Shown piece by piece: positions 1 to 10,811 of a DNA stretch of 64,000 nt. Position 1 is the stretch's first letter. Every line of letters begins with the position of its first letter. The notes beneath the pieces are model-generated. The model saw only the letters and a program-made list of their open reading frames with translations. It ran no database searches and was not told where the DNA came from. Origin of the DNA: an uncultured Rhizobiaceae group bacterium (GTDB lineage Bacteria > Pseudomonadota > Alphaproteobacteria > Rhizobiales > Rhizobiaceae); contig CANMVS010000022.1 in assembly GCA_947501445.1 (NCBI GenBank), positions 25,933 to 89,932 of the forward strand, written 5' to 3'. Both the position numbers and the translations under genes were made by a program.

Positions 1-849
<849 letters not shown>

Positions 850-881
850 ACGGGCCATAGCGGAACACAGGATCACCCCAT

Positions 882-2078
882 ATGAATATCCATGAATATC
901 AGGCCAAGGCCCTGCTTAAGGGCTTTGGCGCACCGGTCGCAGAGGGCGTACCGATTTTTTCAGCTGAGGAAGCACGCACAGCCGCGCAAAGTCTTCCCGG
1001 GCCGCTTTATGTGGTCAAAAGTCAGATTCACGCCGGTGGGCGCGGTAAAGGCAAATTCAAGGAATTGCCTGCTGACGCCAAGGGCGGTGTTCGTCTGGCC
1101 AAATCCATTGATGATGTTGTTTCCGATGCTCGCGATATGCTCGGCAATACTTTGGTCACCAAACAGACTGGCCCGCACGGCAAACAGGTCAATCAGCTCT
1201 ATATCGAAGACGGGGCTGATATCGATCGTGAACTTTATCTTTCGATCCTGATCGACCGCACCGTCGGTCGTCCGGCATTTGTTGTTTCCACTGAAGGCGG
1301 CATGGAAATTGAAGCCGTTGCCGAGGAAACACCGGAAAAGATACTTACTTTGCCGATTGATCCTGCAACCGGTGTCACTGAGGGCAATGCATCTGAACTA
1401 TGTGATGCATTGAAGCTGGATGGTCAGGCGCGTGCGGACGGCATGGTGCTGTTTCCCATCCTGTATAAGGCATTTGTCGAGAAGGACATGAGCCTGCTTG
1501 AAGTCAATCCGCTCATCGTGATGAATGACGGGCGGCTGCGGGTGCTGGACGCGAAAATGTCTTTTGATGGTAATGCACTGTTTCGCCACGAAGATGTGGT
1601 GGCGCTGCGTGACACGACCGAAGAAGACCAAAAAGAGATCGAAGCGTCCAAATTTGATCTGGCCTATGTTGCGCTTGATGGCAATATCGGTTGCATGGTC
1701 AATGGTGCCGGTCTTGCCATGGCAACCATGGACATCATCAAGCTCTACGGGGCAGAGCCTGCCAACTTTCTCGATGTTGGCGGCGGCGCGACGACCGAAA
1801 AAGTCACAGCAGCCTTCAAGATCATTACGGCCGATCCGGCGGTACAGGGCATTCTCGTCAATATCTTTGGCGGCATCATGCGTTGTGATGTGATTGCTGA
1901 AGGTGTTGTCACCGCCGTCAAGGAAGTCGGGCTTCAGGTGCCGCTGGTTGTGCGGCTTGAGGGTACGAATGTCGAGAAAGGCAAGAAAATCATCAATGAA
2001 AGCGGCCTTAATGTCATTGCTGCTGATGATCTGGACGATGCCGCTCAAAAAATTGTCAATGCGGTGAAGGGAGCCTGA
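882..2078 (+). CDS. sucC: Succinyl-CoA synthetase (ADP-forming) beta subunit
   Basis: Beta subunit of succinate-CoA ligase, which makes ATP (or GTP) from succinyl-CoA in the TCA cycle together with SucD. The protein is 398 aa, the usual family length. The N-terminal ATP-grasp domain begins [16 protein letters not shown], and the C-terminal ligase domain carries the [18 protein letters not shown] and [15 protein letters not shown] motifs. The ATG at 882 gives the conserved N-terminus. Its stop is 3 bp before the sucD start, indicating translational coupling. Cytoplasmic. Confidence 0.98.
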   Translation: MNIHEYQAKALLKGFGAPVAEGVPIFSAEEARTAAQSLPGPLYVVKSQIHAGGRGKGKFKELPADAKGGVRLAKSIDDVVSDARDMLGNTLVTKQTGPHGKQVNQLYIEDGADIDRELYLSILIDRTVGRPAFVVSTEGGMEIEAVAEETPEKILTLPIDPATGVTEGNASELCDALKLDGQARADGMVLFPILYKAFVEKDMSLLEVNPLIVMNDGRLRVLDAKMSFDGNALFRHEDVVALRDTTEEDQKEIEASKFDLAYVALDGNIGCMVNGAGLAMATMDIIKLYGAEPANFLDVGGGATTEKVTAAFKIITADPAVQGILVNIFGGIMRCDVIAEGVVTAVKEVGLQVPLVVRLEGTNVEKGKKIINESGLNVIAADDLDDAAQKIVNAVKGA

Positions 2079-2081
2079 TAG

Positions 2082-2993
2082 ATGTCCATCATCGTCAATA
2101 GAGATACCAAAGTCCTCGTCCAGGGTCTGACCGGTAAAACCGGAACATTCCACACCGAGCAGGCGCTGGCCTACTACGGCACCCAAATGGTGGGCGGTAT
2201 TCACCCCAAGAAGGGTGGGCAAACCTGGTCCGGCAAGGTTGGTGACGGTTCCGCCGATCTGCCAATTTTTGCCTCTGTGGCAGAGGGCAAGGAGCGCACG
2301 GGTGCTGATGCATCCGTCATCTATGTGCCGCCGGCGGGCGCTGCTGCAGCCATTATTGAGGCCATTGATGCCGAGGTTCCGCTTATCGTGTGCATCACGG
2401 AAGGCATTCCGGTCATCGACATGGTTCGGGTTAAGGCGCGGCTGGAAAAATCATCCTCGCGGCTGATCGGTCCGAACTGCCCGGGTGTTCTGACGCCTGA
2501 AGAATGCAAAATTGGCATCATGCCGGGCAATATCTTTAAAAAGGGTTCGGTAGGCGTTGTCTCGCGCTCGGGAACATTGACCTATGAAGCCGTGTTTCAG
2601 ACGACCAATGAGGGGCTCGGCCAAACGACAGCTGTCGGTATTGGCGGGGATCCGGTCAAAGGCACCGAATTCATTGATGTGCTGGAATTATATCTGGCCG
2701 ACGAAGACACCAAGTCGATCATCATGATCGGTGAAATTGGCGGTTCTGCTGAAGAAGAGGCCGCACAGTTCCTGGCTGACGAAGCCAAAAAGGGCCGCAA
2801 AAAACCGACCGTTGGTTTCATTGCCGGACGCACCGCACCTCCCGGACGTACCATGGGCCATGCCGGTGCCGTGATTTCCGGTGGTAAAGGTGGTGCTGAA
2901 GACAAGATTGAAGCCCTGGAGGCTGCCGGCATCAGGGTTTCACCCTCGCCGGCGCAGCTTGGCAAGACACTTGTCTCTTTGCTCAAGGGTTAA
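2082..2993 (+). CDS. sucD: Succinyl-CoA synthetase alpha subunit
   Basis: Alpha subunit of succinate-CoA ligase, 303 aa, full length. It has the N-terminal CoA-binding Rossmann motif ([17 protein letters not shown], residues 13-29) and the phosphorylated catalytic His260 in [16 protein letters not shown]. It starts 3 bp after sucC and is followed by a GC-rich hairpin at 3001-3028 and a 272-bp spacer before sucA. That spacing suggests differential expression or processing of sucCD versus sucAB. Confidence 0.98.
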   Translation: MSIIVNRDTKVLVQGLTGKTGTFHTEQALAYYGTQMVGGIHPKKGGQTWSGKVGDGSADLPIFASVAEGKERTGADASVIYVPPAGAAAAIIEAIDAEVPLIVCITEGIPVIDMVRVKARLEKSSSRLIGPNCPGVLTPEECKIGIMPGNIFKKGSVGVVSRSGTLTYEAVFQTTNEGLGQTTAVGIGGDPVKGTEFIDVLELYLADEDTKSIIMIGEIGGSAEEEAAQFLADEAKKGRKKPTVGFIAGRTAPPGRTMGHAGAVISGGKGGAEDKIEALEAAGIRVSPSPAQLGKTLVSLLKG

Positions 2994-3000
2994 TCAAACC

Positions 3001-3028
3001 GGTGGATGGCGTTTGCGCGCCCTCCACC
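3001..3028 (+). terminator. GC-rich hairpin directly after sucD
   Basis: GGTGGA (3001-3006) pairs with TCCACC (3023-3028), with an inner GGCG/CGCC helix. It begins 7 bp after the sucD stop. There is no T-run behind it, so it is more likely a 3'-stabilising or processing hairpin, or a weak attenuator, than a full intrinsic terminator. Confidence 0.45.
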
Positions 3029-3085
3029 CAAACGGACGTCACGAAAGTGTGTCTGGTACAGGTATGCACCAAAGTGGTGCAATGA

Positions 3086-3118
3086 AAAAGCCCGCCACGC
3101 AAAGTAAGCGTTGCGGGC
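3086..3118 (-). terminator. Minus-strand terminator-like hairpin in the sucD-sucA spacer
   Basis: An 11-bp stem (3090-3100 with 3108-3118, one mismatch) has a GC-rich core GCCCGC/GCGGGC. On the minus strand it is followed by TTTTT (3085-3089 on + is AAAAA), which is the form of an intrinsic terminator for minus-strand transcription. No minus-strand gene ends here, so it may stop antisense transcription into sucCD or act as a structured leader for sucA. Confidence 0.4.
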
Positions 3119-3236
3119 GACAAATGGACAATGCAGGACCACGATAAGAAAGTCCGTATTGTTGATTTGGGAATGGGCGGAAATGCACAGCACCAGTTTT
3201 GGTGCCCAACAACAAGCGGCTCGACCGCGTGTATCC

Positions 3237-3265
3237 AAGGAGGCGGGAATTCCCGCAAAGGGCAG
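3237..3265 (+). promoter_or_regulatory. sucA translation-initiation region with palindrome between two Shine-Dalgarno-like sites
   Basis: A perfect AAGGAGG (3237-3243) runs into the 14-bp palindrome GCGGGAATTCCCGC (3243-3256). That is followed by AAAGGG and then the sucA ATG at 3266. The strong site is about 22 nt from the ATG in linear distance, too far unless the intervening hairpin folds. The nearer AAAGGG is in normal spacing. The arrangement decides the choice of 3266 as start. Confidence 0.45.
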
Positions 3266-6250
3266 ATGGCAAGACAAGACGCCAACGAAACCTTCCAGGC
3301 AACTTCTTTTCTTTACGGTAGCAACGCATCTTATATTGAAGATCTATATGCCCGCTATGAGGACGATCCGTCTTCGGTGCCGGGTGAATGGCAGAGCTTC
3401 TTTGGTGCGCTACAGGAAGACCCCGACGCTGTTAAAAAGGCAGCCAAAGGGGCTTCGTGGAAACGCGACAGTTGGCCTATCGCAGAAAATGGCGAATTGA
3501 TATCAGCGCTGGATGGCGACTGGGGCAGCGTTGAAAAACATATTGAATCGAAACTGAAAGCAAAAAGCTCCAATGGTGCCGCTGTCATCTCGGATGACGA
3601 GGTTCAGCAGGCAACACGCGATTCAGTGCGGGCAATCATGATGATCCGTGCCTTTCGCATGCGTGGGCATCTGCATGCACAGCTCGATCCGCTTGGCATT
3701 GCCGAGAATATGGAAGACTACAACGAGCTCTCACCGGAAAACTACGGCTTTTCGCCAGCAGATTTTGATCGAAGAATTTTCCTCGACAATGTTCTGGGGC
3801 TTGAATATGCCACGATTTCAGAGATGCTCGATATCCTCAAACGCACCTATTGCTCAACCATTGGTGTGGAGTTCATGCATATTTCCAATCCGGAGGAAAA
3901 ATCATGGATACAGCAGCGTATCGAGGGACCGGACAAGGGTGTGGAATTCACCCCGCGCGGTAAAATCGCCATTCTTCAAAAACTCATAGAGTCCGAAGGG
4001 TTTGAGCAGTTTATCGACGTCAAATACAAAGGCACCAAAAGGTTTGGACTTGATGGTGGCGAGTCCCTGATCCCGGCGCTGGAGCAGATCATCAAGCGCG
4101 GCGGCCAGATGGGCCTGAAGGAAATTGTCCTCGGCATGTCTCACCGTGGCCGATTGAACGTTCTCAGCCAGGTGATGGGCAAATCACATCGTGCCATCTT
4201 CAATGAATTCAAAGGTGGCTCCCATACACCGGATGATGTTGAAGGCTCTGGAGATGTGAAATATCATCTGGGTACTTCATCGGATCGCGAATTTGACGGC
4301 AACAATGTGCATCTGTCACTGACTGCCAATCCGTCACATCTGGAAATTGTCAATCCGGTTGTGATGGGCAAGGCAAGAGCAAAGCAGGATCTTCTTGCCG
4401 GCAGCATGAGGGGCGAGATTGTCCCCCTGACCGAACGGGTGAAGGTGTTGCCGCTGCTTTTGCATGGTGATGCGGCATTTGCCGGCCAGGGAGTTGTGGC
4501 GGAGTGTCTGGGCCTGTCCGGCCTGCGCGGACATCGCGTCGCTGGCACTGTGCATGTGATTGTCAACAATCAGATTGGTTTTACAACCAACCCACGTTTT
4601 TCCAGATCCTCGCCCTACCCCTCCGATGTGGCAAAAATGATTGAAGCCCCGATCTTCCATGTCAATGGGGATGATCCGGAAGCTGTCGTTTATGCGGCAA
4701 AAGTGGCAACAGAATTTCGCATGAAGTTCCACAAGCCGGTTGTCATTGACATGTTCTGCTATCGTCGCTTTGGCCACAATGAGGGCGATGAGCCTGCGTT
4801 CACCCAGCCGATCATGTACAAGAAAATACGCGCCCACGAAACAACCGTGCAGCTATACGGGCGCAAACTGATCGAAGAAGGCCTGTTAAATCAGGGTGAA
4901 GTCGAAAAGATGCGGGCGGACTGGCGCGCCTACCTTGAGCAGGAATTTGAAGCCGGAAACTCCTATAAACCCAACAAGGCCGATTGGCTTGATGGTGTCT
5001 GGTCCAGCATGCGTGTCGCTGACAATCAGGATGAGCAGCGCCGCGGCAAAACTGCTCTGACCGTCAAGAATCTCAAGGAGATCGGGCGCAAATTGTCCAC
5101 GGTTCCGGAATCCTTTACGGCACACCGCACAATTCAGCGGTTCATGGACCATCGTGCCAAGATGATCGAGACCGGAGACGGTATTGATTGGGCAACGGCG
5201 GAAGCGCTGGCCTTTGGCTCGCTGGTTCTTGAAGGCAATGCGGTTCGTCTGTCGGGCCAGGATTGTGAACGCGGAACATTTTCGCAGCGCCATTCGGTCC
5301 TCTACAGTCAGACGGATGAAGAACGCTATATCCCGCTCAATAATCTGGGCAAGGGACAGGCGCTTTATGAAGTCATCAACTCGATGCTTTCCGAAGAAGC
5401 CGTTCTTGGTTTTGAATATGGATATTCATTGTCGGAGCCAAATGCACTGACCTTGTGGGAAGCGCAATTTGGCGATTTTGCCAATGGGGCACAGGTTGTG
5501 TTCGACCAGTTTATCTCATCGGGTGAACGCAAGTGGTTGCGGATGTCCGGCCTCGTGTGCCTTTTGCCGCACGGGTATGAGGGGCAAGGTCCGGAGCACT
5601 CGTCAGCGCGTCTGGAGCGTTTCCTGCAATTATGCGCAGAGGACAATATGCAGGTTGCCTATTGTTCAACCCCTTCAAATTACTTTCATATTCTGCGTCG
5701 GCAGATGAAGCGGAATTTCAGAAAGCCGCTGATATTGATGACACCGAAATCCCTGCTGCGTCACAAGCGGGCCGTTTCGCAATTGTCGGATATGGTCGGG
5801 GAGGCTTCCTTCCACCGGCTGTTGTGGGATGATGCCGAGGTTCTCAAAGGCCAGGCGATCAAGCTGCAAAAAGACAACAAGATCCGCCGCGTTGTGATGT
5901 GTACAGGCAAAGTCTACTATGACCTGTATGAGGAACGCGAAAAACGCGGTGTTGATGATGTCTACCTGCTGCGGCTCGAACAGCTCTATCCATTCCCGGC
6001 CAAGGCACTGATTAATGAACTGTCGCGTTTTCGCAATGCTGAAATGGTCTGGTGTCAGGAGGAGCCCAAAAATATGGGTGCCTGGGCCTTCATTGATCCC
6101 TATCTGGAATGGGTGCTGGCACATATCGATGCCAAGTATCAGCGAGTACGTTACACCGGTCGCCCGGCTGCCGCGTCTCCAGCCACAGGTATCATGGCAA
6201 AGCATAAAGCTCAGCTTGAAGCCTTTCTTGAAGATGCGCTGGGTGGTTAA
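3266..6250 (+). CDS. sucA: 2-oxoglutarate dehydrogenase E1 component
   Basis: Thiamine-diphosphate E1 subunit that decarboxylates 2-oxoglutarate and passes the succinyl group to the lipoyl arm of SucB. The chosen ATG at 3266 (MARQDANETFQATSFLYG) gives 994 aa, normal for the family, and is preceded by AAAGGG. The frame stays open upstream to 3131, but the extra 45 residues have no family character. The N-terminal E1 segment (YIEDLYARYEDDPSSVPGEW) is followed by the TPP domain (GMSHRGRLNVL, HGDAAFAGQG) and a transketolase-like C-terminal half (EGQGPEHSSARLERFLQL). The gene lies between sucCD and sucB in the same operon. Confidence 0.97.
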   Translation: MARQDANETFQATSFLYGSNASYIEDLYARYEDDPSSVPGEWQSFFGALQEDPDAVKKAAKGASWKRDSWPIAENGELISALDGDWGSVEKHIESKLKAKSSNGAAVISDDEVQQATRDSVRAIMMIRAFRMRGHLHAQLDPLGIAENMEDYNELSPENYGFSPADFDRRIFLDNVLGLEYATISEMLDILKRTYCSTIGVEFMHISNPEEKSWIQQRIEGPDKGVEFTPRGKIAILQKLIESEGFEQFIDVKYKGTKRFGLDGGESLIPALEQIIKRGGQMGLKEIVLGMSHRGRLNVLSQVMGKSHRAIFNEFKGGSHTPDDVEGSGDVKYHLGTSSDREFDGNNVHLSLTANPSHLEIVNPVVMGKARAKQDLLAGSMRGEIVPLTERVKVLPLLLHGDAAFAGQGVVAECLGLSGLRGHRVAGTVHVIVNNQIGFTTNPRFSRSSPYPSDVAKMIEAPIFHVNGDDPEAVVYAAKVATEFRMKFHKPVVIDMFCYRRFGHNEGDEPAFTQPIMYKKIRAHETTVQLYGRKLIEEGLLNQGEVEKMRADWRAYLEQEFEAGNSYKPNKADWLDGVWSSMRVADNQDEQRRGKTALTVKNLKEIGRKLSTVPESFTAHRTIQRFMDHRAKMIETGDGIDWATAEALAFGSLVLEGNAVRLSGQDCERGTFSQRHSVLYSQTDEERYIPLNNLGKGQALYEVINSMLSEEAVLGFEYGYSLSEPNALTLWEAQFGDFANGAQVVFDQFISSGERKWLRMSGLVCLLPHGYEGQGPEHSSARLERFLQLCAEDNMQVAYCSTPSNYFHILRRQMKRNFRKPLILMTPKSLLRHKRAVSQLSDMVGEASFHRLLWDDAEVLKGQAIKLQKDNKIRRVVMCTGKVYYDLYEEREKRGVDDVYLLRLEQLYPFPAKALINELSRFRNAEMVWCQEEPKNMGAWAFIDPYLEWVLAHIDAKYQRVRYTGRPAAASPATGIMAKHKAQLEAFLEDALGG

Positions 6251-6295
6251 ATCAATTATGACAGCCAATATTCTTACAATCGGAAACTGATTATC

Positions 6296-7507
6296 ATGGC
6301 CACAGAAATTCGTGTTCCTACCCTTGGCGAATCCGTAAGCGAAGCGACCATCGGCAGCTGGTATAAAAAAGTCGGAGACGCCATAGCGGTTGATGAGCCA
6401 CTCGTGGAGCTGGAAACGGACAAGGTTACCATCGAGGTTCCGGCACCAAAGGCCGGTACCTTGTCGGAAATCATTGCCAAAGAGGGGGACACCGTTGGTG
6501 TTGATGCTCTTTTGGGGCAGATTGCAGAAGGTGCTGTCGATGGTGCTGCGGCTGCAAAACCTGCTGAAGCAGAACCTGCGCCTGCGGCAACGCCCGCAGC
6601 GGCCGCCTCAACCAGCACTGAAATGCCACCGGCACCTTCAGCTGCACGAATGATGAACGAAAATAACGTTTCAGCCGATCAGGTTTCAGGCAGCGGCAAA
6701 CGTGGTCAGGTCCTCAAAGGGGATGTCATCGAGGCATTGGCAAAGGGGATCACAGCACCGGCTGCCGCGCCCGCATCGGTGCGTGCTCCTTCCAGCAGTG
6801 AAGATGAAGGCCGTGAAGAACGGGTTAAGATGACCCGTCTGCGCCAGACGATTGCACGCCGGTTGAAAGATGCGCAGAGCACTGCGGCGATGCTTACCAC
6901 CTATAATGAGGTGGATATGAGCGCGGTGATGGATCTGCGCAAGAAATACAAGGAACTGTTTGAAAAGAAGCACGGTGTCAAACTGGGCTTCATGGGCTTT
7001 TTCACCAAGGCCGTATGCCATGCACTGAATGAGATTCCGAATGTAAATGCCGAGATTGATGGCACAGACATCGTCTACAAGAATTTTTGCCACATCGGTG
7101 TTGCTGTTGGTACCGAAAAGGGCCTGGTTGTTCCGGTTGTTCGCGATGCTGACCAGCTGTCGATCGCCGGTGTCGAACAGGAGATCGGCCGCCTCGGCAT
7201 GGCGGCCCGGGATGGAAAACTGGGCATGGCTGACATGCAGGGTGGCACATTCACCATCTCCAACGGCGGTGTATATGGATCTTTGATGTCATCGCCCATT
7301 CTCAATGCACCCCAGTCGGGTATACTGGGCATGCACAAGATACAGGAACGGCCAATTGCGCTGGGTGGTCAGGTGGTTATTCGGCCAATGATGTATCTTG
7401 CATTGTCCTATGACCACCGCATTGTCGACGGCAAGGAAGCTGTTACCTTTTTGGTGCGGGTCAAGGAAAGCCTGGAAGATCCCGAACGACTGGTCCTTGA
7501 TCTGTAA
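6296..7507 (+). CDS. sucB: Dihydrolipoyl succinyltransferase (E2 of 2-oxoglutarate dehydrogenase)
   Basis: Core E2 subunit of the 2-oxoglutarate dehydrogenase complex, 403 aa. One N-terminal lipoyl domain carries the lipoylated Lys43 ([13 protein letters not shown]). An Ala/Pro-rich linker (about 80-110) leads to the E3-binding domain ([20 protein letters not shown], about 115-150) and the catalytic acyltransferase domain, which ends in [13 protein letters not shown] with catalytic His374 and Asp378. The ATG at 6296 follows sucA by 45 bp. It works with SucA and the Lpd encoded at 8053. Confidence 0.98.
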   Translation: MATEIRVPTLGESVSEATIGSWYKKVGDAIAVDEPLVELETDKVTIEVPAPKAGTLSEIIAKEGDTVGVDALLGQIAEGAVDGAAAAKPAEAEPAPAATPAAAASTSTEMPPAPSAARMMNENNVSADQVSGSGKRGQVLKGDVIEALAKGITAPAAAPASVRAPSSSEDEGREERVKMTRLRQTIARRLKDAQSTAAMLTTYNEVDMSAVMDLRKKYKELFEKKHGVKLGFMGFFTKAVCHALNEIPNVNAEIDGTDIVYKNFCHIGVAVGTEKGLVVPVVRDADQLSIAGVEQEIGRLGMAARDGKLGMADMQGGTFTISNGGVYGSLMSSPILNAPQSGILGMHKIQERPIALGGQVVIRPMMYLALSYDHRIVDGKEAVTFLVRVKESLEDPERLVLDL

Positions 7508-7521
7508 AACAGGGCGATAAA

Positions 7522-8025
7522 ATGCGATGCACCCTTATTCGAGCTGTAACCGTGCTGGCAGTCTTCATGATTGCTCATCCGGTTGTGGCCGAGGGCAAGG
7601 GTGCGCGATCCTGCCCGCAGGCATTGGCCGCCTATGGGGCACCGGATATGGCACTGTTGCTGGAGTTTTCAGGTGGTGCTGACCAGGGGTTCCAAATGAT
7701 TTTTGACAATAGTGACTGGGTTCTCACCGGTCACATGTTTCCTGCGGAAAATGACGGCGGCTATGAAGCGGTACTGCTTGATAACTGCCCTGATGGTGAT
7801 GTGATCGGCGCGGAACTGGATGCCTGCACAATCTGGCAGGGTGCCATTTATGCACGTGACGCGGGTGGCGCCAAAATATTGATACCCGAGCCCAGTGATG
7901 CGGCTGCCGGCATTCTTGTTCTGGAAGGACTGGCAGACGCGCTGGCCAAATCCAAACAGGTGCGCCAGCAGGGTTTGTCGCCGGGACCGTTTGAACAGTT
8001 AACGCTATTTGCCTGCCAGGAATAG
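7522..8025 (+). CDS. Small secreted protein of unknown function in the suc operon
   Basis: 167 aa. Residues 1-24 form a clear Sec signal peptide (positive n-region, VTVLAVFMIA core, VVAEG around the cleavage site), so the product is likely periplasmic. The mature part has cysteines in ARSCPQALAAYG, LDNCPDGDVIG, LDACTIWQG and the C-terminal FACQE, suitable for disulfides. I do not recognise a domain. It is embedded between sucB (15 bp) and lpdA (28 bp), so it is co-transcribed with the dehydrogenase genes, although a periplasmic protein cannot be part of that complex. Confidence 0.75.
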   Translation: MRCTLIRAVTVLAVFMIAHPVVAEGKGARSCPQALAAYGAPDMALLLEFSGGADQGFQMIFDNSDWVLTGHMFPAENDGGYEAVLLDNCPDGDVIGAELDACTIWQGAIYARDAGGAKILIPEPSDAAAGILVLEGLADALAKSKQVRQQGLSPGPFEQLTLFACQE

Positions 8026-8052
8026 ACGGCGGCGAGAGAGAAGGAAAATCTG

Positions 8053-9477
8053 ATGGCTGAACGTTATGATATCATCGTCATCGGGACTGGTCCTGGTGGC
8101 TATGTTTGCGCGATCAAGGCAGCGCAACTGGGACTCAAGACTGCAGTGGTTGAGAAGAACAGCACACTTGGTGGTACCTGTTTGAATATTGGATGTATCC
8201 CGTCGAAAGCACTGCTGCACGCGTCCGAGATGTTCGCCGAAGCCGAACACGCCCTGCCAACTCTGGGCGTTGACGTTGGAAAGCCGAAGCTGAATCTTGA
8301 AAAAATGATGGCTCACAAGGATGCAACCGTTAAGTCCAATGTCGATGGCGTCGCATTCCTGATGAAGAAGAACAAGATTGATGTCTTTACCGGTACAGGC
8401 AAGGTTCTGGGTGAGGGCCATGTTGCAATCATCGACGACAAGGGGGACACCGTTGAGGTGCAAACCACCAATATCGTTATTGCAACGGGTTCCGATGTGG
8501 CCGATATTCCCGGCGTTGATCTGACCATCGATGAAAAAGTAGTCGTATCGTCCACAGGGGCTTTGGAGCTGTCGTCGGTTCCAAAGCATCTTGTTGTGGT
8601 TGGCGGCGGTGTCATCGGCCTGGAACTGGGTTCGGTCTGGGCCAGGCTGGGGTCAAAAGTGACCGTTGTCGAGTATCTGGATACGATATTGGGTCCAATG
8701 GATGGTGATGTTTCCAAGCAATTCCAGCGGATGCTGACCAAACAGGGACTAACCTTCAAGCTTGGTGCCAAAGTGACTGGCGTTGAAGCGACGGGCAAGG
8801 GTGTTGCCAAGGGCGCGAAAGTAACCTATGAGCCGGTTAAAGGCGGCGATGCCGCGACAATCGATGCAGATGTTGTTCTGGTCGCAACAGGCCGCAAGCC
8901 ATTTACCAATGGGCTGGGCCTTGAAAAAGCAGGCGTTGTACTTGACGAACACGGCCGTGTGAAAATTGACGAGCACTTCCATACGAGCATCCCGGGCGTC
9001 TATGCAATTGGTGACGTGGTCGCCGGTCCCATGCTTGCTCACAAGGCAGAAGATGAGGGTGTAGCTGTTGCGGAAATCATCGCCGGTCAGGCAGGACACG
9101 TCAATTATGGCGTCATTCCAGGTGTGGTTTATACGCAGCCCGAAATTGCCTCGGTCGGTAAGACCGAAGAGGAACTGAAAGCTGAAGGCGTTGCCTACAA
9201 GGTTGGGAAATTCCCGTTCTCGGCCAATGGTCGCGCCCGGGCCATGTTGCAGCCCAACGGATTTGCCAAAGTTCTTGCGGACAAGACCACGGACAAGGTT
9301 CTGGGTGTTCATATTGTCGGTTTTGGTGCCGGTGAGATGATCCATGAGGCCGCTGTGCTGATGGAATTTGGCGGTAGTGCAGAAGATCTTGGACGCACAT
9401 GTCACGCCCACCCAACCATGTCAGAGGCCGTCAAGGAAGCAGCGCTTGGTGCCTTCTTAAAGCCCATTCATTTATAG
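8053..9477 (+). CDS. lpdA: Dihydrolipoamide dehydrogenase (E3)
   Basis: FAD-dependent E3 that re-oxidises the lipoyl groups of SucB, 474 aa. Residues 11-16 (GTGPGG) form the FAD loop. Cys43 and Cys48 in [17 protein letters not shown] form the redox disulfide. [12 protein letters not shown] is the NAD loop. [15 protein letters not shown] near the C-terminus holds the His-Glu pair. It is last in the operon and followed by a strong hairpin at 9496-9526. Confidence 0.98.
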   Translation: MAERYDIIVIGTGPGGYVCAIKAAQLGLKTAVVEKNSTLGGTCLNIGCIPSKALLHASEMFAEAEHALPTLGVDVGKPKLNLEKMMAHKDATVKSNVDGVAFLMKKNKIDVFTGTGKVLGEGHVAIIDDKGDTVEVQTTNIVIATGSDVADIPGVDLTIDEKVVVSSTGALELSSVPKHLVVVGGGVIGLELGSVWARLGSKVTVVEYLDTILGPMDGDVSKQFQRMLTKQGLTFKLGAKVTGVEATGKGVAKGAKVTYEPVKGGDAATIDADVVLVATGRKPFTNGLGLEKAGVVLDEHGRVKIDEHFHTSIPGVYAIGDVVAGPMLAHKAEDEGVAVAEIIAGQAGHVNYGVIPGVVYTQPEIASVGKTEEELKAEGVAYKVGKFPFSANGRARAMLQPNGFAKVLADKTTDKVLGVHIVGFGAGEMIHEAAVLMEFGGSAEDLGRTCHAHPTMSEAVKEAALGAFLKPIHL

Positions 9478-9495
9478 AGCATACGGATTTGATCG

Positions 9496-9530
9496 AACCA
9501 CGATCGCGGCCGACCCGATCGTGGTTATCT
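9496..9530. terminator. Hairpin between convergent lpdA and lamB-like gene
   Basis: A perfect 11-bp stem (AACCACGATCG at 9496-9506 with its complement at 9516-9526) has a 9-nt loop. It sits 18 bp after the lpdA stop and 13 bp beyond the stop of the convergent porin gene. There is only a weak T-run on either side, so it is probably a shared bidirectional terminator. Confidence 0.6.
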
Positions 9531-9539
9531 CTGCCTGGG

Positions 9540-10811
9540 CTACCACCAGTATTCAACCTGTAGTCCGGTCGTCCAGCCGTGCGTTGCGTCTGCATAATAG
9601 GGTGCACCGATATCTCCCTTGAAGCTATTGCTCCAGTCGGCCCGGGTGACAAAAGCCCGAAGGACAGGTCTGGAGAAAAAGCTCTTCTGCGGTGCCCATT
9701 CAACTGCAAGGGTTTGCTTTAACAAATAGCCATTGGTCTGGTCGGTTCTGTCCCTGATATAGTCCAAACCGATCTCACCGGTCAGGCGCCAATTGTCGTC
9801 AATGAACCAGGTTGGTCTGATGCCGGCACTGACCCAAACCTGACTGTTGGTGTCAAAATCCTGCGAATTGCGAACCTCAAGCAGCACCAGACTCAAGAAT
9901 GCCCAACGGTTGGTCTCATGGAGGTGTGTATTCAAGATTCTGAACGTTTGAGCGTCTTCCAGTGCTTGAACAGAATCAACGGTAACCAGTTCTTCAGCAA
10001 CCCAATCGGCTTCAAATGGATAGGCAAAGGCTGATCGCGCGGTGCCGGCCCCATATTGCACCACCATGGTGTTGGTGCCGCCAAAGAAATTTTCCTGTTT
10101 GTGGCGCAGGGCAAGAGACCAACCGTCAGCCGAATGTATGTCGGTGGTTGTCGAACTGTTGCCAAAGATGCGGGACACACGCAAATCAATGGCCAAAGTT
10201 CCATCGCGGTTGGTTTTGATATCACGCACACCAATATCGTGATTATCCTGACGGACCCTGCCTGCTGTGGCGTTCTGGTTGAGCTCCTCGGAGAAAAAGG
10301 CATAGTGAAGTTTTGCCGGACCGGCGGGGATGTCATATATTCCCAGACCATCGCCGGCGATATTCATGTAGTTATAGTCAATGATATGGACGTCCTGCTG
10401 AAAAGTTTCTCTTCGTCCAAACCAGACTTTTGCAGAGGTGTTGGCAATATTGCCTATTTCCACATAGTTCGTATTCGCCTCGGCCGGATCGATCTGATGG
10501 CCATAATCGCCATCAAAGGACGTTTGGTATTCGTATTTCAGATAGTCGACAAACCGGTTTTCCGGCAGCGCAAACTTCAAATACCCGCCGATAGATGCAT
10601 AATTTTCGCATTCATTTCCCAGGCGATACTTGAAAGAAGCACCCGGTGCATGGAAACAGGTTTGGGTGTGCCCGGCGCCGGATGTCCCAACACCGGTACG
10701 CAGATACCCATTGAAGCCAATTTCATGTCCGTCCTTACTCCACAGGTTGGCCGCAGCGCCCGGTTGTGAAAGCAAGGTGAGGCAGACCAGAAGCCGCCGC
10801 GATATCGTCAC
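9540..10811 (-). CDS. lamB: Maltoporin-like outer-membrane porin (LamB family)
   Basis: 423 aa. It has a signal peptide (MTISRRLLVCLTLLSQPGAAA), then an 18-stranded LamB-type barrel starting IGFNGYLRTGVGTS. Other family blocks are FKYRLGNECENYA, KVWFGRRETFQQDVHIIDYNY and a run of aromatic-ending beta strands; the last residues are VEYWW, in place of the usual terminal Phe. It would admit maltodextrins through the outer membrane. It is the last gene of the alpha-glucan operon, overlapping the amylase gene by 4 bp, which ties it to the amylase products. LamB porins are typical of gammaproteobacteria and uncommon in rhizobial core genomes, so acquisition is likely (inference). Confidence 0.85.
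   Translation of the reverse strand: MTISRRLLVCLTLLSQPGAAANLWSKDGHEIGFNGYLRTGVGTSGAGHTQTCFHAPGASFKYRLGNECENYASIGGYLKFALPENRFVDYLKYEYQTSFDGDYGHQIDPAEANTNYVEIGNIANTSAKVWFGRRETFQQDVHIIDYNYMNIAGDGLGIYDIPAGPAKLHYAFFSEELNQNATAGRVRQDNHDIGVRDIKTNRDGTLAIDLRVSRIFGNSSTTTDIHSADGWSLALRHKQENFFGGTNTMVVQYGAGTARSAFAYPFEADWVAEELVTVDSVQALEDAQTFRILNTHLHETNRWAFLSLVLLEVRNSQDFDTNSQVWVSAGIRPTWFIDDNWRLTGEIGLDYIRDRTDQTNGYLLKQTLAVEWAPQKSFFSRPVLRAFVTRADWSNSFKGDIGAPYYADATHGWTTGLQVEYWW

Noticed and set aside
1398..2222. 274-codon open frame on the minus strand opposite sucC/sucD
   Set aside because: It is a mirror of the highly conserved sucC frame, has no start context or family motif, and spans two genes.
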